A stretch of 64,000 nucleotides of DNA. Origin: Hyperoplus lanceolatus. Lineage: Eukaryota; Chordata; Actinopteri; Uranoscopiformes; Ammodytidae. Of this stretch, positions 12,799 to 22,603 are shown piece by piece (position 1 is the stretch's first letter; each line of letters starts with the position of its first letter). The notes beneath the pieces are model-generated. The model had not been told where the DNA came from. It did not search any database and worked only from the letters and a program-made list of their open reading frames with translations. The stretch lies in NCBI GenBank assembly GCA_026929865.2, contig CM049416.1, positions 11,092,501 through 11,156,500 of the forward strand. The letters are read 5' to 3'. Both the position numbers and the translations under genes were made by a program.

Positions 12799-15700
12799 GA
12801 GAATGAAAGAGAGTAACATTTGACAGAACTATATAACTATGACATTTAGGTCAGGGCAACGTTCTAAATGGCATGCAGACAGATTTAGTGAGGGCTCGTC
12901 TTCGGACTGTGACACACTCAGGGCTCGCCTGGTCATCGCCAAAGCTCGTCTTAAAACCCTTTGCTTTCTTTGCCTATACAGTATGTCAATGTAAACCTTA
13001 AACATGGCTTGTTGCATTGTTGATAGAAGAATTGCTGTAAACCACACTTGACCCAGTCCACAATAGAACAGTTGTAAGTTTTCTATAGACCATTGCCAAA
13101 AAGACACTAATAAGTATATCCCACCACCAGTTAGCAACAGGATGTTGTCTTTTGAATTCAAGAAATGACAGACTTTAGAAACGAGTTATCTATACCTGAA
13201 GCAGCTGAATAACCTCTACAGACTGAAGGGAATGGATGTTTGGGTTCCTGTCTGAGTGAGTATCGTATATACGTTTGCAATAATAGTGGGTTTTGGGCGT
13301 TAGAAATATAACCGCACAACAGCTCATGGCTGAGATGCTTGCTCTTAAGCGGAGAACAAAGAACAGCCTGTCACCGTTGTTTTTTCTCCAAGGTTCAGAG
13401 AAGGCCGGCCGGAGGGAACATTTTCTCAAGGAATGGCATGTCTCCTTGTATTAGTTGGCTGGAGAGTTGAAGGACAGCACAGAGCCGAACAGCTCATCGT
13501 GATTCACTCTTGCACTGAGAGAGGAAAAAATGGTCCAGAGTTACAAGCGACTGCTTCACCTAGCACTATTTCTCACTTCGGGGGTGTGAGATTATAGAGT
13601 TCAAGAAAAAAAGAAAGGAAAAAGGAATACGGTAACCCAGAGTATTTGTCATCCACTGCAGTCATCCATAACCCAGTGGAGAACATACAGAGCCGATAAC
13701 CACCCCTTCATCACCTGTTTTTCGCCCTTTTTTTGAGATGCACTTTGTAACTTTGTTTTTACGATTTGTTACACAAAAGGGGGTATTATTATATTTCCCC
13801 CCTTTTTCTTTTTGATTTGTGGCTGGCTAAAGGAAAGGTTCTTAACTATGCACTCTTAAAATGCTCTCTCTCCCACACTCCCGTCTCACTACTCCCTATT
13901 TTGTGCCAAACCTACATCTGACTGAAGCTCATGTTCCAGTTATACATCATTTCCTAGCTAAAATATCTGACCCCTGCCCCCCCCCCTTTCTTGCTCACAC
14001 CTCCACGTTGTGATGAAACAAACCCAGATGATGGCACTGAAGATGACACACCGCTCTGTCATCTCATGGTAATGCTACAAATGAGAAAAAGGGGATGAGT
14101 AGCATTGTGTTGAGTGCTTTAAAAGCATGGGATATGAACGTGATGTCGAACGTGCTCTCTTAAAGGAATGCACGTGTTTAAAATGTGTAAGAAACTGCAG
14201 ACTGATAAGAAATTTGATTATCATATCTTGATAAAAGCGGCAAACTTTTGATTTTACAAGTTAAACCTATAGTGCTTAACTTCTGTTGCCCCCATGAGGA
14301 ATTATGAGGAATTACAACAACACCGCCGGCGCCTCTACATGAGGTAAGCCATCAATGATCGCGCATGGATTTTATACCTTCTGCTGTACCTCAAGGTTTT
14401 TCCTTAACACTAGAATCAACAATTTAAACATTCCTTTGGCGCTACTTTTTTCTGAGCTCCTGCACCAGTGACATACCAGTTTGTAAACACTGTCATACAG
14501 AGAGAAATACAGAGAGATTCTTGTTGAGCTTAAGGTCTTAATCAACTTTTATATAAAAAAGTGACGTACTATAGCTTCAACTTGTATTCAATTTTTAAAT
14601 AATTATTTTGGTAAATGAGCTGAAACACAGATGTCCACCTTCGGAATGATTATTAACGGGGGGGGGGGCACCCTTTACCATTCAGTTGTCTTTATTCCGA
14701 TAGCAAACGCGTCAAAACATTAAGAGTCAGCCTTTGTGCTTTACGGTTCCACTGCACTGCTTTATTTCTCAGATGAATCCTCCAGCAGCAGTCAGTATAG
14801 GCCACTGCAATTAGTGTTGAATGGGAGGTGACGGTGTCCCACGCTCGCTACAGCTTTTTCAAATGCCAAGTGACAACAGCAGAATGCGCCGGCTGCCTGT
14901 CTCACTGATGCAAAAGCCAGCAGACATCTGGGAATGTCGAGTTGCTAGGGGTAGGCAGAGTAGATGGAGTAGGCGAGGGGGGAGGGCATGCATGTTAGCT
15001 TTTGGTGGGGGTCTAATGGGGACATGTAGCTGGCAAAGGTTGAGGGTTGAGAGAACACAGCACATGCAGAGTGTCAGTGTAGATGTGTGAATTTCAAAAA
15101 AAAAGTGGTTCCCCTTGACCGGGGCGAGTGTGGACAATGCATTCTGTCAGGTCTCAGATTTGTCAGCAGCAGCACGCCCCCCTGTTTCCCCCCTCCAGCC
15201 ATGCGACTGACTGCCTCATTTTGCGTTCTCATCCACTCACACATACCATGTCCTCATTCACCCTCTTGTCCCCGGCAGTGCACTTCACTGCACAGTGTAG
15301 TTGTTCTTTGCCACAGGGGATGAAAAATACATGCTGCCTGTTCCGCTTTCGTGCAAATATGGCATTCTAAGCTTTGCATGATACAGATTGTGTCGAAATG
15401 GGTGACCATGTGATCACATGATTGCAATATTATTTTAGTATCAACGTGAAATTATGTAGTCATGATTCTAGGTTTGTGACCAACTGGATGTGTGGTTGAT
15501 CCTTTTAAAAAAGTGGAGCTGCATTGTCATCTCCTGGAAGAAATGTAGCATTGCAACTAGGATTTTATATTAAAAAAACACTGTACAGTGGTAGGCTATA
15601 CACTTACATCAAAAATATATGAAAAGGATGTATTTTTTCTTTAATCATGGATAGCAATCATGTACCTCTTCTTGCTATTTTTTTCTTTATTATATGATGG

Positions 15701-16167
15701 CATCCCCCAGATTATCACAAGACAACAACAGGAAGAAACAGTAAATACTTTAATCTCCTAAAGCTTTGAGGACTGATATCGGACTGCAGGAAGCTTGCGT
15801 TGAATGCTAATATAGGAATGCAGTGCACCTCTGGGAATATCTCTCACATGACAGCGCTGTCCTTATTATAGTTTGCTGTTTCGCTGCCCTCACATATTCA
15901 CGTACACAGAAACCCTTGCCAACACATACAGTCTTATATACACACTGTAACACGAGTGCGCCCATTAGGGAGAGTATCAACCTTTGATGATAGGCTCTCA
16001 TTTTTAGTGCAGGACTTGTGTCACAAAATGTGGGGTGATCCAGAGAGCCAATTAACTTGGCTTCCATATGCCACCCCAAGGACCCTCTGTGACCTGATAT
16101 GACCCATGCAGGTTAAAAAGCTTTAAAAACATCCAAAAACTAACGATTACAAGAAACAGTGTGTAAT
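12795..16167. other. Unique intergenic DNA, nothing recognised
   Basis: No gene or mobile-element ends identified. Holds a run of 10 C at 13977 and 11 G at 14658. Confidence 0.55.
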
Positions 16168-16175
16168 GTTGATAC

Positions 16176-16653
16176 TAGGGATGTCCATGGTTAACCTGTT
16201 AACCGTTAAGAAGATCTTTAACCGGTTAATACTAAAGGTTAAATGGTTAATTTAAAAAAATAATATCATCTTTATTTCACTCAAATCCGGAATCTTATTT
16301 TGATATCGCAATGGCTACCCATCCGCTAAGCCTGTGTGTGTGTAAATGTATGTACAGTTCCGTCACTTATTGCACTTTCGGCTCCTACATTCGCATACTA
16401 GACGTCTTCTCACAACAGACAAGGTGCTGTGTGAATGTCAAAATGTAGGCATTTAAATTGGCTACTGGCCCCTGAATTGTTTTTAATTGAATATGCCGGT
16501 CCTTTGAACAAAAAAAGGTCGGGAGCCCTGCTATAATGCTTCATGTATTTCACTATAAATAGGCTACATTAAATCTTAACGGTTAACCAGTTAATAAACG
16601 TTAATTCTTGTGGTTAACCGGTTAAAGGAAGACATTCTAAATGGCTATCCCTA
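16176..16653. mobile_element. hAT MITE, 478 bp, with 7/8 TSD
   Basis: The ends are TAGGGATG at 16176 and TATCCCTA at 16653, flanked by GTTGATAC (16168-16175) and GTTGCTAC (16654-16661), which match at seven of eight positions. Subterminal regions at both ends carry repeated GGTTAACC/CCGGTTAA palindromes (for example 16189, 16221, 16579 and 16612). There is no coding capacity. Confidence 0.85.
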
Positions 16654-16661
16654 GTTGCTAC

Positions 16662-18544
16662 ACATATTTTCATGTCGATATTTTTAATGTTGCTAAATAG
16701 GTAAAAAGGAAGATAGATTACATAGCAACTTGTCATGGTTACATAATGTGTGGATCTAAGGTCTCCTTACAGCTTGATTTGTAAACATGCAACCCTATTC
16801 CTCTAGCAGGCACCGAGTCATTTAGAAACCTTACACGCTGGTACAAGAGTTAGTCACTAATATAACAAGCGGCCTTGCAACTGAGGGCTAACCTCAGCTC
16901 ATCAAGATTTTGTGCTTGTTTCTCCCTTTCTTTCCAGTCACAGCTACTTTTTTTTCGTCTGTACACACGCCTTCGTTGGCTTGTGCCAGCTTTTGTACTG
17001 TGCCTCCTCGGAGCTGTGTTGTGTGTAGAGTAGCCTTCCGTTGTGCCAACCATGGCTTCCGGCCAGTTTGTTAAAGGTGCCAGCATGGGAGTGGAGCCAG
17101 CTTACAAAAGGTCAACATACCCCCAGACGGGATCAAGTGACTTCTACTCAAGTGCAGTGTCACTCAAACCGTCACTTTATCACTCGCAGTGTCACAAGTG
17201 AGACGTCCTTTTGCTTGTGGTGTGACTAGCAGCTGATATGCAGAGTGATACAGCACTGGGACATAAATATAGTACCAGTATGAAAGTGGAGTCAATGCCT
17301 TGTTATAATCAACAAACTGCAGGAAATTATGTAATATTCTTCAGTACTCCAACTCAGCAGTGAAGTATAATTAACTTCAGTTACTGGCTCCACGATGAAC
17401 AAACACTATATACTACATTGAGTGCATTTTGTCCCCTTTAACATATTTTAAACATTGAAGTGAATGCTTGTATTTACGCTTAATGGCTGTATAGATTACA
17501 GTCTTAGCATTGTATCAGAAAAATCTGTATAGTGTGTATGTAATGCCCTTCTTCTTGTTCTTACTTGTTGCATTTGCTTGTTAGTCACCTGTGTGTAACA
17601 TGATGGATATAATGTATTCAACTTGCTATGTCAAAAGGTTACCTATAAAGAATATCCCAACTGGTAAGTGTTCATTTCGGAAAGGCATCCGGTAAGAGCA
17701 GTGAATTGAACATCATAATGTAAGGCAGAATTATATCTTGTGGTATTATTAACTTTTTGACATAGTGCCTTTAGCAAGTCATGTGATCATCAGGGATGAA
17801 ATGGACTATTTGCTATGTGACTTTCCCATCATTCCAACTCCTGTAATCAGCCACTAAGACTGAAAAGATAAACGGCTCCTTAGAGACAGAGGCAAAGATG
17901 GGAGCGGAGTTTTCACTTTGAAGATGCACCGCTACGGTACAGAGAGTTGATTTATCTGATAGCAACACGTAATTCTGCTGAAAACTCCGAAGATTATACC
18001 CTTCCAACACCGTCAAAAGTCTGACCTTTTCCTTGATGCTGCGAGTTCCTCAAAATGACTAAATTACCTTTTATAGCCACGTCCCAAATATAAGAACAAA
18101 GGACAGCTGACTGTTCCTCGGGTCTGTGAAGAGTGTCATCACAGGATCAGTGAGCCATCTGAGTAAGTAATACTGAAAGAGTGGGTGGCTGTTAATATAC
18201 AGCGTGTGAACCACTGCCAACGAGGATTGTGACCTTTTGAAGTCACACTACAGAAGACTGCCAATGAATACTGACCAGGCCTTTCATTTGAGTTATGACG
18301 TCTTAAAAACACCAACGTTGTCTCCACTCCTAGTTGTGAAGCAATGGAGAATGAAAGCAATCCATAGTTCAGGAGGTGACCCTTTAGTTCAGTAAAATGT
18401 ACAATTAGTAAACTGTTTGCAGTGGACTGTATGATGTTTAGCAGAAAACAAGCATCATTGTAATTAATCCACGGGGTTAAATACACAACAAGTCATTATA
18501 AGATTTGCTTAAAAGAGTAAAAAAAAAAAGTCTAACCTTGTGCC
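16662..18544. other. Unique DNA downstream of ppp1r3a, nothing recognised
   Basis: Minus-strand openings at 17813-18016 and 18139-18486 lack a recognised domain or strong start context. They may be part of a longer ppp1r3a 3' UTR or spacer. Confidence 0.5.
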
Positions 18545-19384
18545 TTTATTCTTAGGGATTTCTTTTATTGAACAAAAAGCATGATAAGACAAATGTTTCA
18601 AACCTCAAATGCCCCGCTATTGCAAACGCCCTTTAGCTTCATGAATTCGACACGTGCAATATCTTGTTTCCATTCGATACAATGTGTAAAGTGATATTGG
18701 GCCCATAAAACACAGCAAATAATTACACATCATCCGTAATTGTTCTAGCCTAAATCAGCATCGACTCAAACATTCAGCAACAGCTGATTCTACGTATGAA
18801 TTCAATAAATAAACGCAAAAAGAAATCAAGTACTTTAATTCAATATTTCACTGTTCAAATTAAATTTAGACTAATCTGTAACTATAAAATGTGTTTGTTG
18901 ATTTGATTAACCACAGCCGAACCTTGTGTCATTCAGTGGTTCTCAATCTGGGGTTGGGGATTACCACAAGGCGTCACAATGACATTTAAAAAATTCTTTG
19001 GTAGAACTGGTACTAACCGGTATACACATGCAACAAGTGACAAGGGGTGGCAAATAGACATTGTTTAGTTTGTATGTGTCACAAGCCAAAAAAGGCTGGG
19101 CACCACTGCATTAAATTCACTTAGTATAAGTGAGAAAAGAAACAAACAAATATAAAAAAACACAAACAACCACACACACACTTCTACAGCTGTGTGTAGC
19201 ATTTGCTTTTACTGCACCGGTTTATCTTCGCTTCCCATCGCCCTTCACAGTGGTCTCACAAGTACACACTACAGTATGAAGACACTGAAGATATTGCCAT
19301 CAATTTGACGACGATGTAATGATGCTTAGAAAATGTTACACTCAGCAGTTTTTTCCACCACTCTGCCTTTTTTGTCCCTAACTC
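18545..19384 (-). other. ppp1r3a: ppp1r3a probable 3' UTR with candidate poly(A) signals
   Basis: After the stop codon the minus strand has no further long frame. Minus-strand AATAAA hexamers sit at 18569-18564 and 18550-18545, and an ATTAAA variant near 18840. A transcript ending just below 18545 would have a 3' UTR of roughly 0.8 kb. The true cleavage site cannot be decided from sequence. A 175-bp hAT-like repeat (18934-19108) lies within it. Confidence 0.5.
18934..19108. mobile_element. Short hAT (Charlie-like) MITE, 175 bp
   Basis: The left end reads CAGTGGTTCTCAATC and the right end reads GGCTGGGCACCACTG. These match the imperfect CAGTGGTTCTCAA / TTGGGAACCACTG termini of Charlie-type hAT elements. 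No clean 8-bp target duplication is visible, so the copy is old or the ends are slightly off. It has no coding capacity. Confidence 0.6.
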
Positions 19385-22300
19385 TTAGGCCTTCCCCGGC
19401 AGTGTGCCCTTGTCTGTTGTCGCCGCTCGGTGACTCTTCCACTTTGAAAACCACCAGCACAGCGAAAACATGTAGAGCGCAAGGAACAATGGGAAATCAT
19501 AGAGGTAAACTATGAAGAAGAATCCGGTAACTAATAGGCCACAGATTACAAGTCTAGTGATGTGACTGAGGATGTAGAACAAAGTCCACCATGCGAAACC
19601 ACCAGACTCTTTTGATTTCTCAGAGGGGGAACTCGACTGTTTGTGAGATGCCGATGGATTCAAACTCTCCTCCTCATGGGGGATTACTACGCAGTCTTCT
19701 ATTTGTCTATCTGGCTCCTGATGAGTGACCAATCTTTGTTTTATTTGAGTGTATTTTTCCTCGTCCCCTGGAGAGCTTTTGCCTGATACGGTCAACAGCG
19801 GTCTATCCTGATCGACTAAAACGGGGTCGAGACCTCCGCTGAAATGGGCACTTGAATTCGAATGCATCTGCGGTTCTGAGAAACAGTCGGTTTCTTGTCC
19901 TGTAATGGGTGATTGACTTCTTTGTCTCGGGGAGCGTTCGTTGCTCTCAGATGCTAACGTTTGCTGTTGCTGTAGGCCTTGACAGAGACATGGGTTTGTA
20001 TCTGTACCTGGCAACTCTATCAAAGAAAACACGCCTGAATCAAAAGCGTCGTCGAAGGCCGTCTCAGCGAGAAGATTGCGATCGAGTGTAACATCAGGTC
20101 TATCTGAAAGTGCTCCCTCCATTAAGCCAACAATATTTGTGTCTCGATGAGAGGCCTTTACTCTCCCACCAAACACATCTTTCCAAATCCCCATGACCAA
20201 ATCTTCTCCAAATCTTTCTACCAATCCGGACTCAATCACCCCAAGTGCTCCCGTACTTTCTGCTGTAATGGCGTCTTCTGTTCCCCCTGACAATTTTTCA
20301 CATTCAACAACACGTGGAGGGCTCTCCACTGCAGCTGACAACTCTGGTTCTCTCAATTGGGCTGGTGCATTCTCCCTCTCCCCCTGAGGGTTCTCCAGGC
20401 TACCCATCATCAACTCCCCCGGTGTGTCTATTTTCAGCTTTCCAATAATCACCCTCTCATCTCTGTCTTTATGACTCATATCTTCCTCTGTTCTTTCTAA
20501 TATTTCAGGTTGCTTTTGAAGTTCTGTTGGAGTGCTTCTCTTTGCAACATTCTCCCCCGCTGTAAACACTTCCCCTGCACTTATTTCACGGCCCACGTCC
20601 TCTTCATGACCCTTCATACCATCCCGGGAATGGCTCCATCTCCTTTCTACAGCCTTTGATGGCTTTCGGTTGCATTTATCTGTCGGAAAAGGTCTGAATG
20701 GATCACGGTCACTGCGGAAGTCCTTCTTTGTCATTTCCCATGATTCCTCTGTGTGGCTTGTCCGATGTGATGATGGCTGTTGCTCCTCACCTGTTTCACA
20801 TTTCAATGCAACATGTTCCTGTGTTTGTGTCAGTGTTGAGTCATCCTGCTCTTGAATGCACAGCCCTTCCCCTGCGCCGATTGGCCCACACTGTTCATTA
20901 AGTCCTTGTGAACTCAGTTTTAAAGCGTTGTCATTCTCTTTGCGTGTGTCCTCATTTAACATCTGGATAATTCCTGCCTCTGCACCAATTAGTATCTTAG
21001 TTTCATCCTTTGTCGTACAACAGAAAGGCTCCGAATCTGTCTTTCTGGATTTCGCCAAGTCTTTGTCATTTGATACATCATCTTTGCTCTCATACTCGTC
21101 TGATTTGAATTTGCTTGGCGTTATTTGGCTCTGCTTGAAATTGTCCTTACACGCTTGGTTCGGATCGAACTCATCCGCTTGTGACTGCTGCGCCGCTCTT
21201 ATTTCATTCCCATCGCTCTCTCTCTCCCGTAATGGACTTCCGCTGTTGTGGTTCGGCCTGAATTCCTCACGTTGCTTTTCATCTGCGTCGTACCTCGGGG
21301 AGATTTCACACTCCTCTGTTTCCTGTGGCCTAAATATCTCCTCCTCTCCTGCAGACACAGATACTTTATTTGCCGCCGTACGGTTATTCATGATCCCTTC
21401 CTTCACTTCTCGTGTGGATGTGGAAGAAAAGACAAACCTCTCCCCATCCTTTGTCCCCTGTCTGATTGTCCCCCTAAATGCCAACGTGTCATCCGTGGCA
21501 TTGTGCAAGGTTCCCGTAACCTCCCCTCCCCTGCTGGAAGAAAGACCCTCCTCCGGCCTCGCTCGGTGTGAGATCCTATCAGTGGCGCTGGCATTCTGAG
21601 ACTGCGGTGTTGCTGTCATGTCTGTTGTCTCTGACTCCCCTGAGCTTGTTACTAAGTCAGCGGTGTGTGGTATGAAGCCGGGCTCATCTCTTCCTATTGC
21701 TCCTATTATTTCCCCGCTTGCTGCATGCTCCCACGCTGCATGCTTGTGACACATGCTTGAACTGTCAACAGCAGAGCCCTCGGACACAGGCGTTAACCCC
21801 CGGGGGCTACATTCCCCCGCTGTATCTGTTTCCGAGTTTGTCTGTGACCTTTCGGGGGATGCATCTTGTGTGGCTGCGATGTCATCTCCCGGGCCGCCGC
21901 TGACACGTGCCTCTGCCGGCTGCTGGTGCTCTATGGTTTTCATGGCGACATTAGCCGGCGATGTTCCCCCGGTGTCTGACAGTAGCTGACATGCAGCTGA
22001 GGTGTGTAAGGTGGTGTAGGTGGAGGTGTTGGCTGTATCCGTGCCCTTCTGAAATGTGTGAGCATGACTGCTTCCTGCTCCATATTGGGCTTTGGGCTCT
22101 TTGTCATTTGAGGGAGACACCGACGCCGCTGTCTGCAACCACTCTGACTCGGGAACGCCAGAGTGGTCCGTGCAGCTGGGCTCATTAAGAAACGCCTGCC
22201 ACACTTCGCACACGGAGGCTTCTTTATCAGTTGTATTATCTGTAGCGTTATGAAAGGTCTCCCACATATCATTGACACAAGGTTTCTCATCTATATATTC

Positions 22301-22603
22301 CGCTGAGGCTTTCGACGAGGTCATTTTAGGTCTTCCGGTCCAGATGTCTTCCACGTCAGCGGCGGCCCCCCACTGTTGGCTTTTGTCATTGTTCCAGTCC
22401 AGTGTCAGCAGAGGGATCTGGTGGTATGTGAGCACCTGCACACTCTTGTTGGGTTGTTTCTGTTGCTGTTCGTAGAGAAAGCTGGCAGAGTCACGCCACG
22501 GGGCAGGCAAAGGCTGATCAACTTGTGCTACTTGCTGCCTTTTTTGGGAAAGGAGCACACTTGCCAAACGTACTGCTCTCAGTCTGCTTTTGATGCTAGC
22601 CAC
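19385..22603 (-). CDS. ppp1r3a: ppp1r3a exon 4: long acidic region and C-terminal membrane anchor
   Basis: This is the last and largest coding exon, 1,072 codons plus stop. Its acceptor is TCTTTTCTGACAG at 22604-22616 and the first codon is GTG (Val), so it is not an initiation site. Most of it is Ser/Thr/Glu-rich and low in hydrophobic residues, as expected for the disordered middle of PPP1R3A. A more ordered-looking stretch, VERFGEDLVMGIWKDVFGGR, lies near residues 1107-1128. The end carries an aromatic, hydrophobic segment (LVICGLLVTGFFFIVYLYDF, then LFLALYMFSLCWWF) followed by basic residues. It matches the membrane-anchor position of the mammalian protein. Length and openness make it certainly coding. 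Confidence 0.94.
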   Translation of the reverse strand: MASIKSRLRAVRLASVLLSQKRQQVAQVDQPLPAPWRDSASFLYEQQQKQPNKSVQVLTYHQIPLLTLDWNNDKSQQWGAAADVEDIWTGRPKMTSSKASAEYIDEKPCVNDMWETFHNATDNTTDKEASVCEVWQAFLNEPSCTDHSGVPESEWLQTAASVSPSNDKEPKAQYGAGSSHAHTFQKGTDTANTSTYTTLHTSAACQLLSDTGGTSPANVAMKTIEHQQPAEARVSGGPGDDIAATQDASPERSQTNSETDTAGECSPRGLTPVSEGSAVDSSSMCHKHAAWEHAASGEIIGAIGRDEPGFIPHTADLVTSSGESETTDMTATPQSQNASATDRISHRARPEEGLSSSRGGEVTGTLHNATDDTLAFRGTIRQGTKDGERFVFSSTSTREVKEGIMNNRTAANKVSVSAGEEEIFRPQETEECEISPRYDADEKQREEFRPNHNSGSPLRERESDGNEIRAAQQSQADEFDPNQACKDNFKQSQITPSKFKSDEYESKDDVSNDKDLAKSRKTDSEPFCCTTKDETKILIGAEAGIIQMLNEDTRKENDNALKLSSQGLNEQCGPIGAGEGLCIQEQDDSTLTQTQEHVALKCETGEEQQPSSHRTSHTEESWEMTKKDFRSDRDPFRPFPTDKCNRKPSKAVERRWSHSRDGMKGHEEDVGREISAGEVFTAGENVAKRSTPTELQKQPEILERTEEDMSHKDRDERVIIGKLKIDTPGELMMGSLENPQGERENAPAQLREPELSAAVESPPRVVECEKLSGGTEDAITAESTGALGVIESGLVERFGEDLVMGIWKDVFGGRVKASHRDTNIVGLMEGALSDRPDVTLDRNLLAETAFDDAFDSGVFSLIELPGTDTNPCLCQGLQQQQTLASESNERSPRQRSQSPITGQETDCFSEPQMHSNSSAHFSGGLDPVLVDQDRPLLTVSGKSSPGDEEKYTQIKQRLVTHQEPDRQIEDCVVIPHEEESLNPSASHKQSSSPSEKSKESGGFAWWTLFYILSHITRLVICGLLVTGFFFIVYLYDFPLFLALYMFSLCWWFSKWKSHRAATTDKGTLPGKA

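Noticed and set aside
12829-13161. Minus-strand frame of 110 codons with hydrophobic start and basic middle
   Set aside because: It resembles a small membrane protein at first glance, but I recognise no family, the start context is weak, and no flanking exon was found.
1-18000. Search for GPR85 or SMIM30, which lie near PPP1R3A in mammals
   Set aside because: No long single-exon receptor frame or matching small membrane protein was found; they are not in this window.
18139-18486. Minus-strand frame of 115 codons downstream of ppp1r3a
   Set aside because: No domain. It is AT-rich and more likely to be 3' UTR or spacer.
20856-21599. Plus-strand open frame of 247 codons
   Set aside because: It lies antisense to ppp1r3a exon 4. 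The opposite strand has a 1,072-codon frame and the recognised protein; the antisense peptide is Ser/Cys/Leu-rich with no domain.
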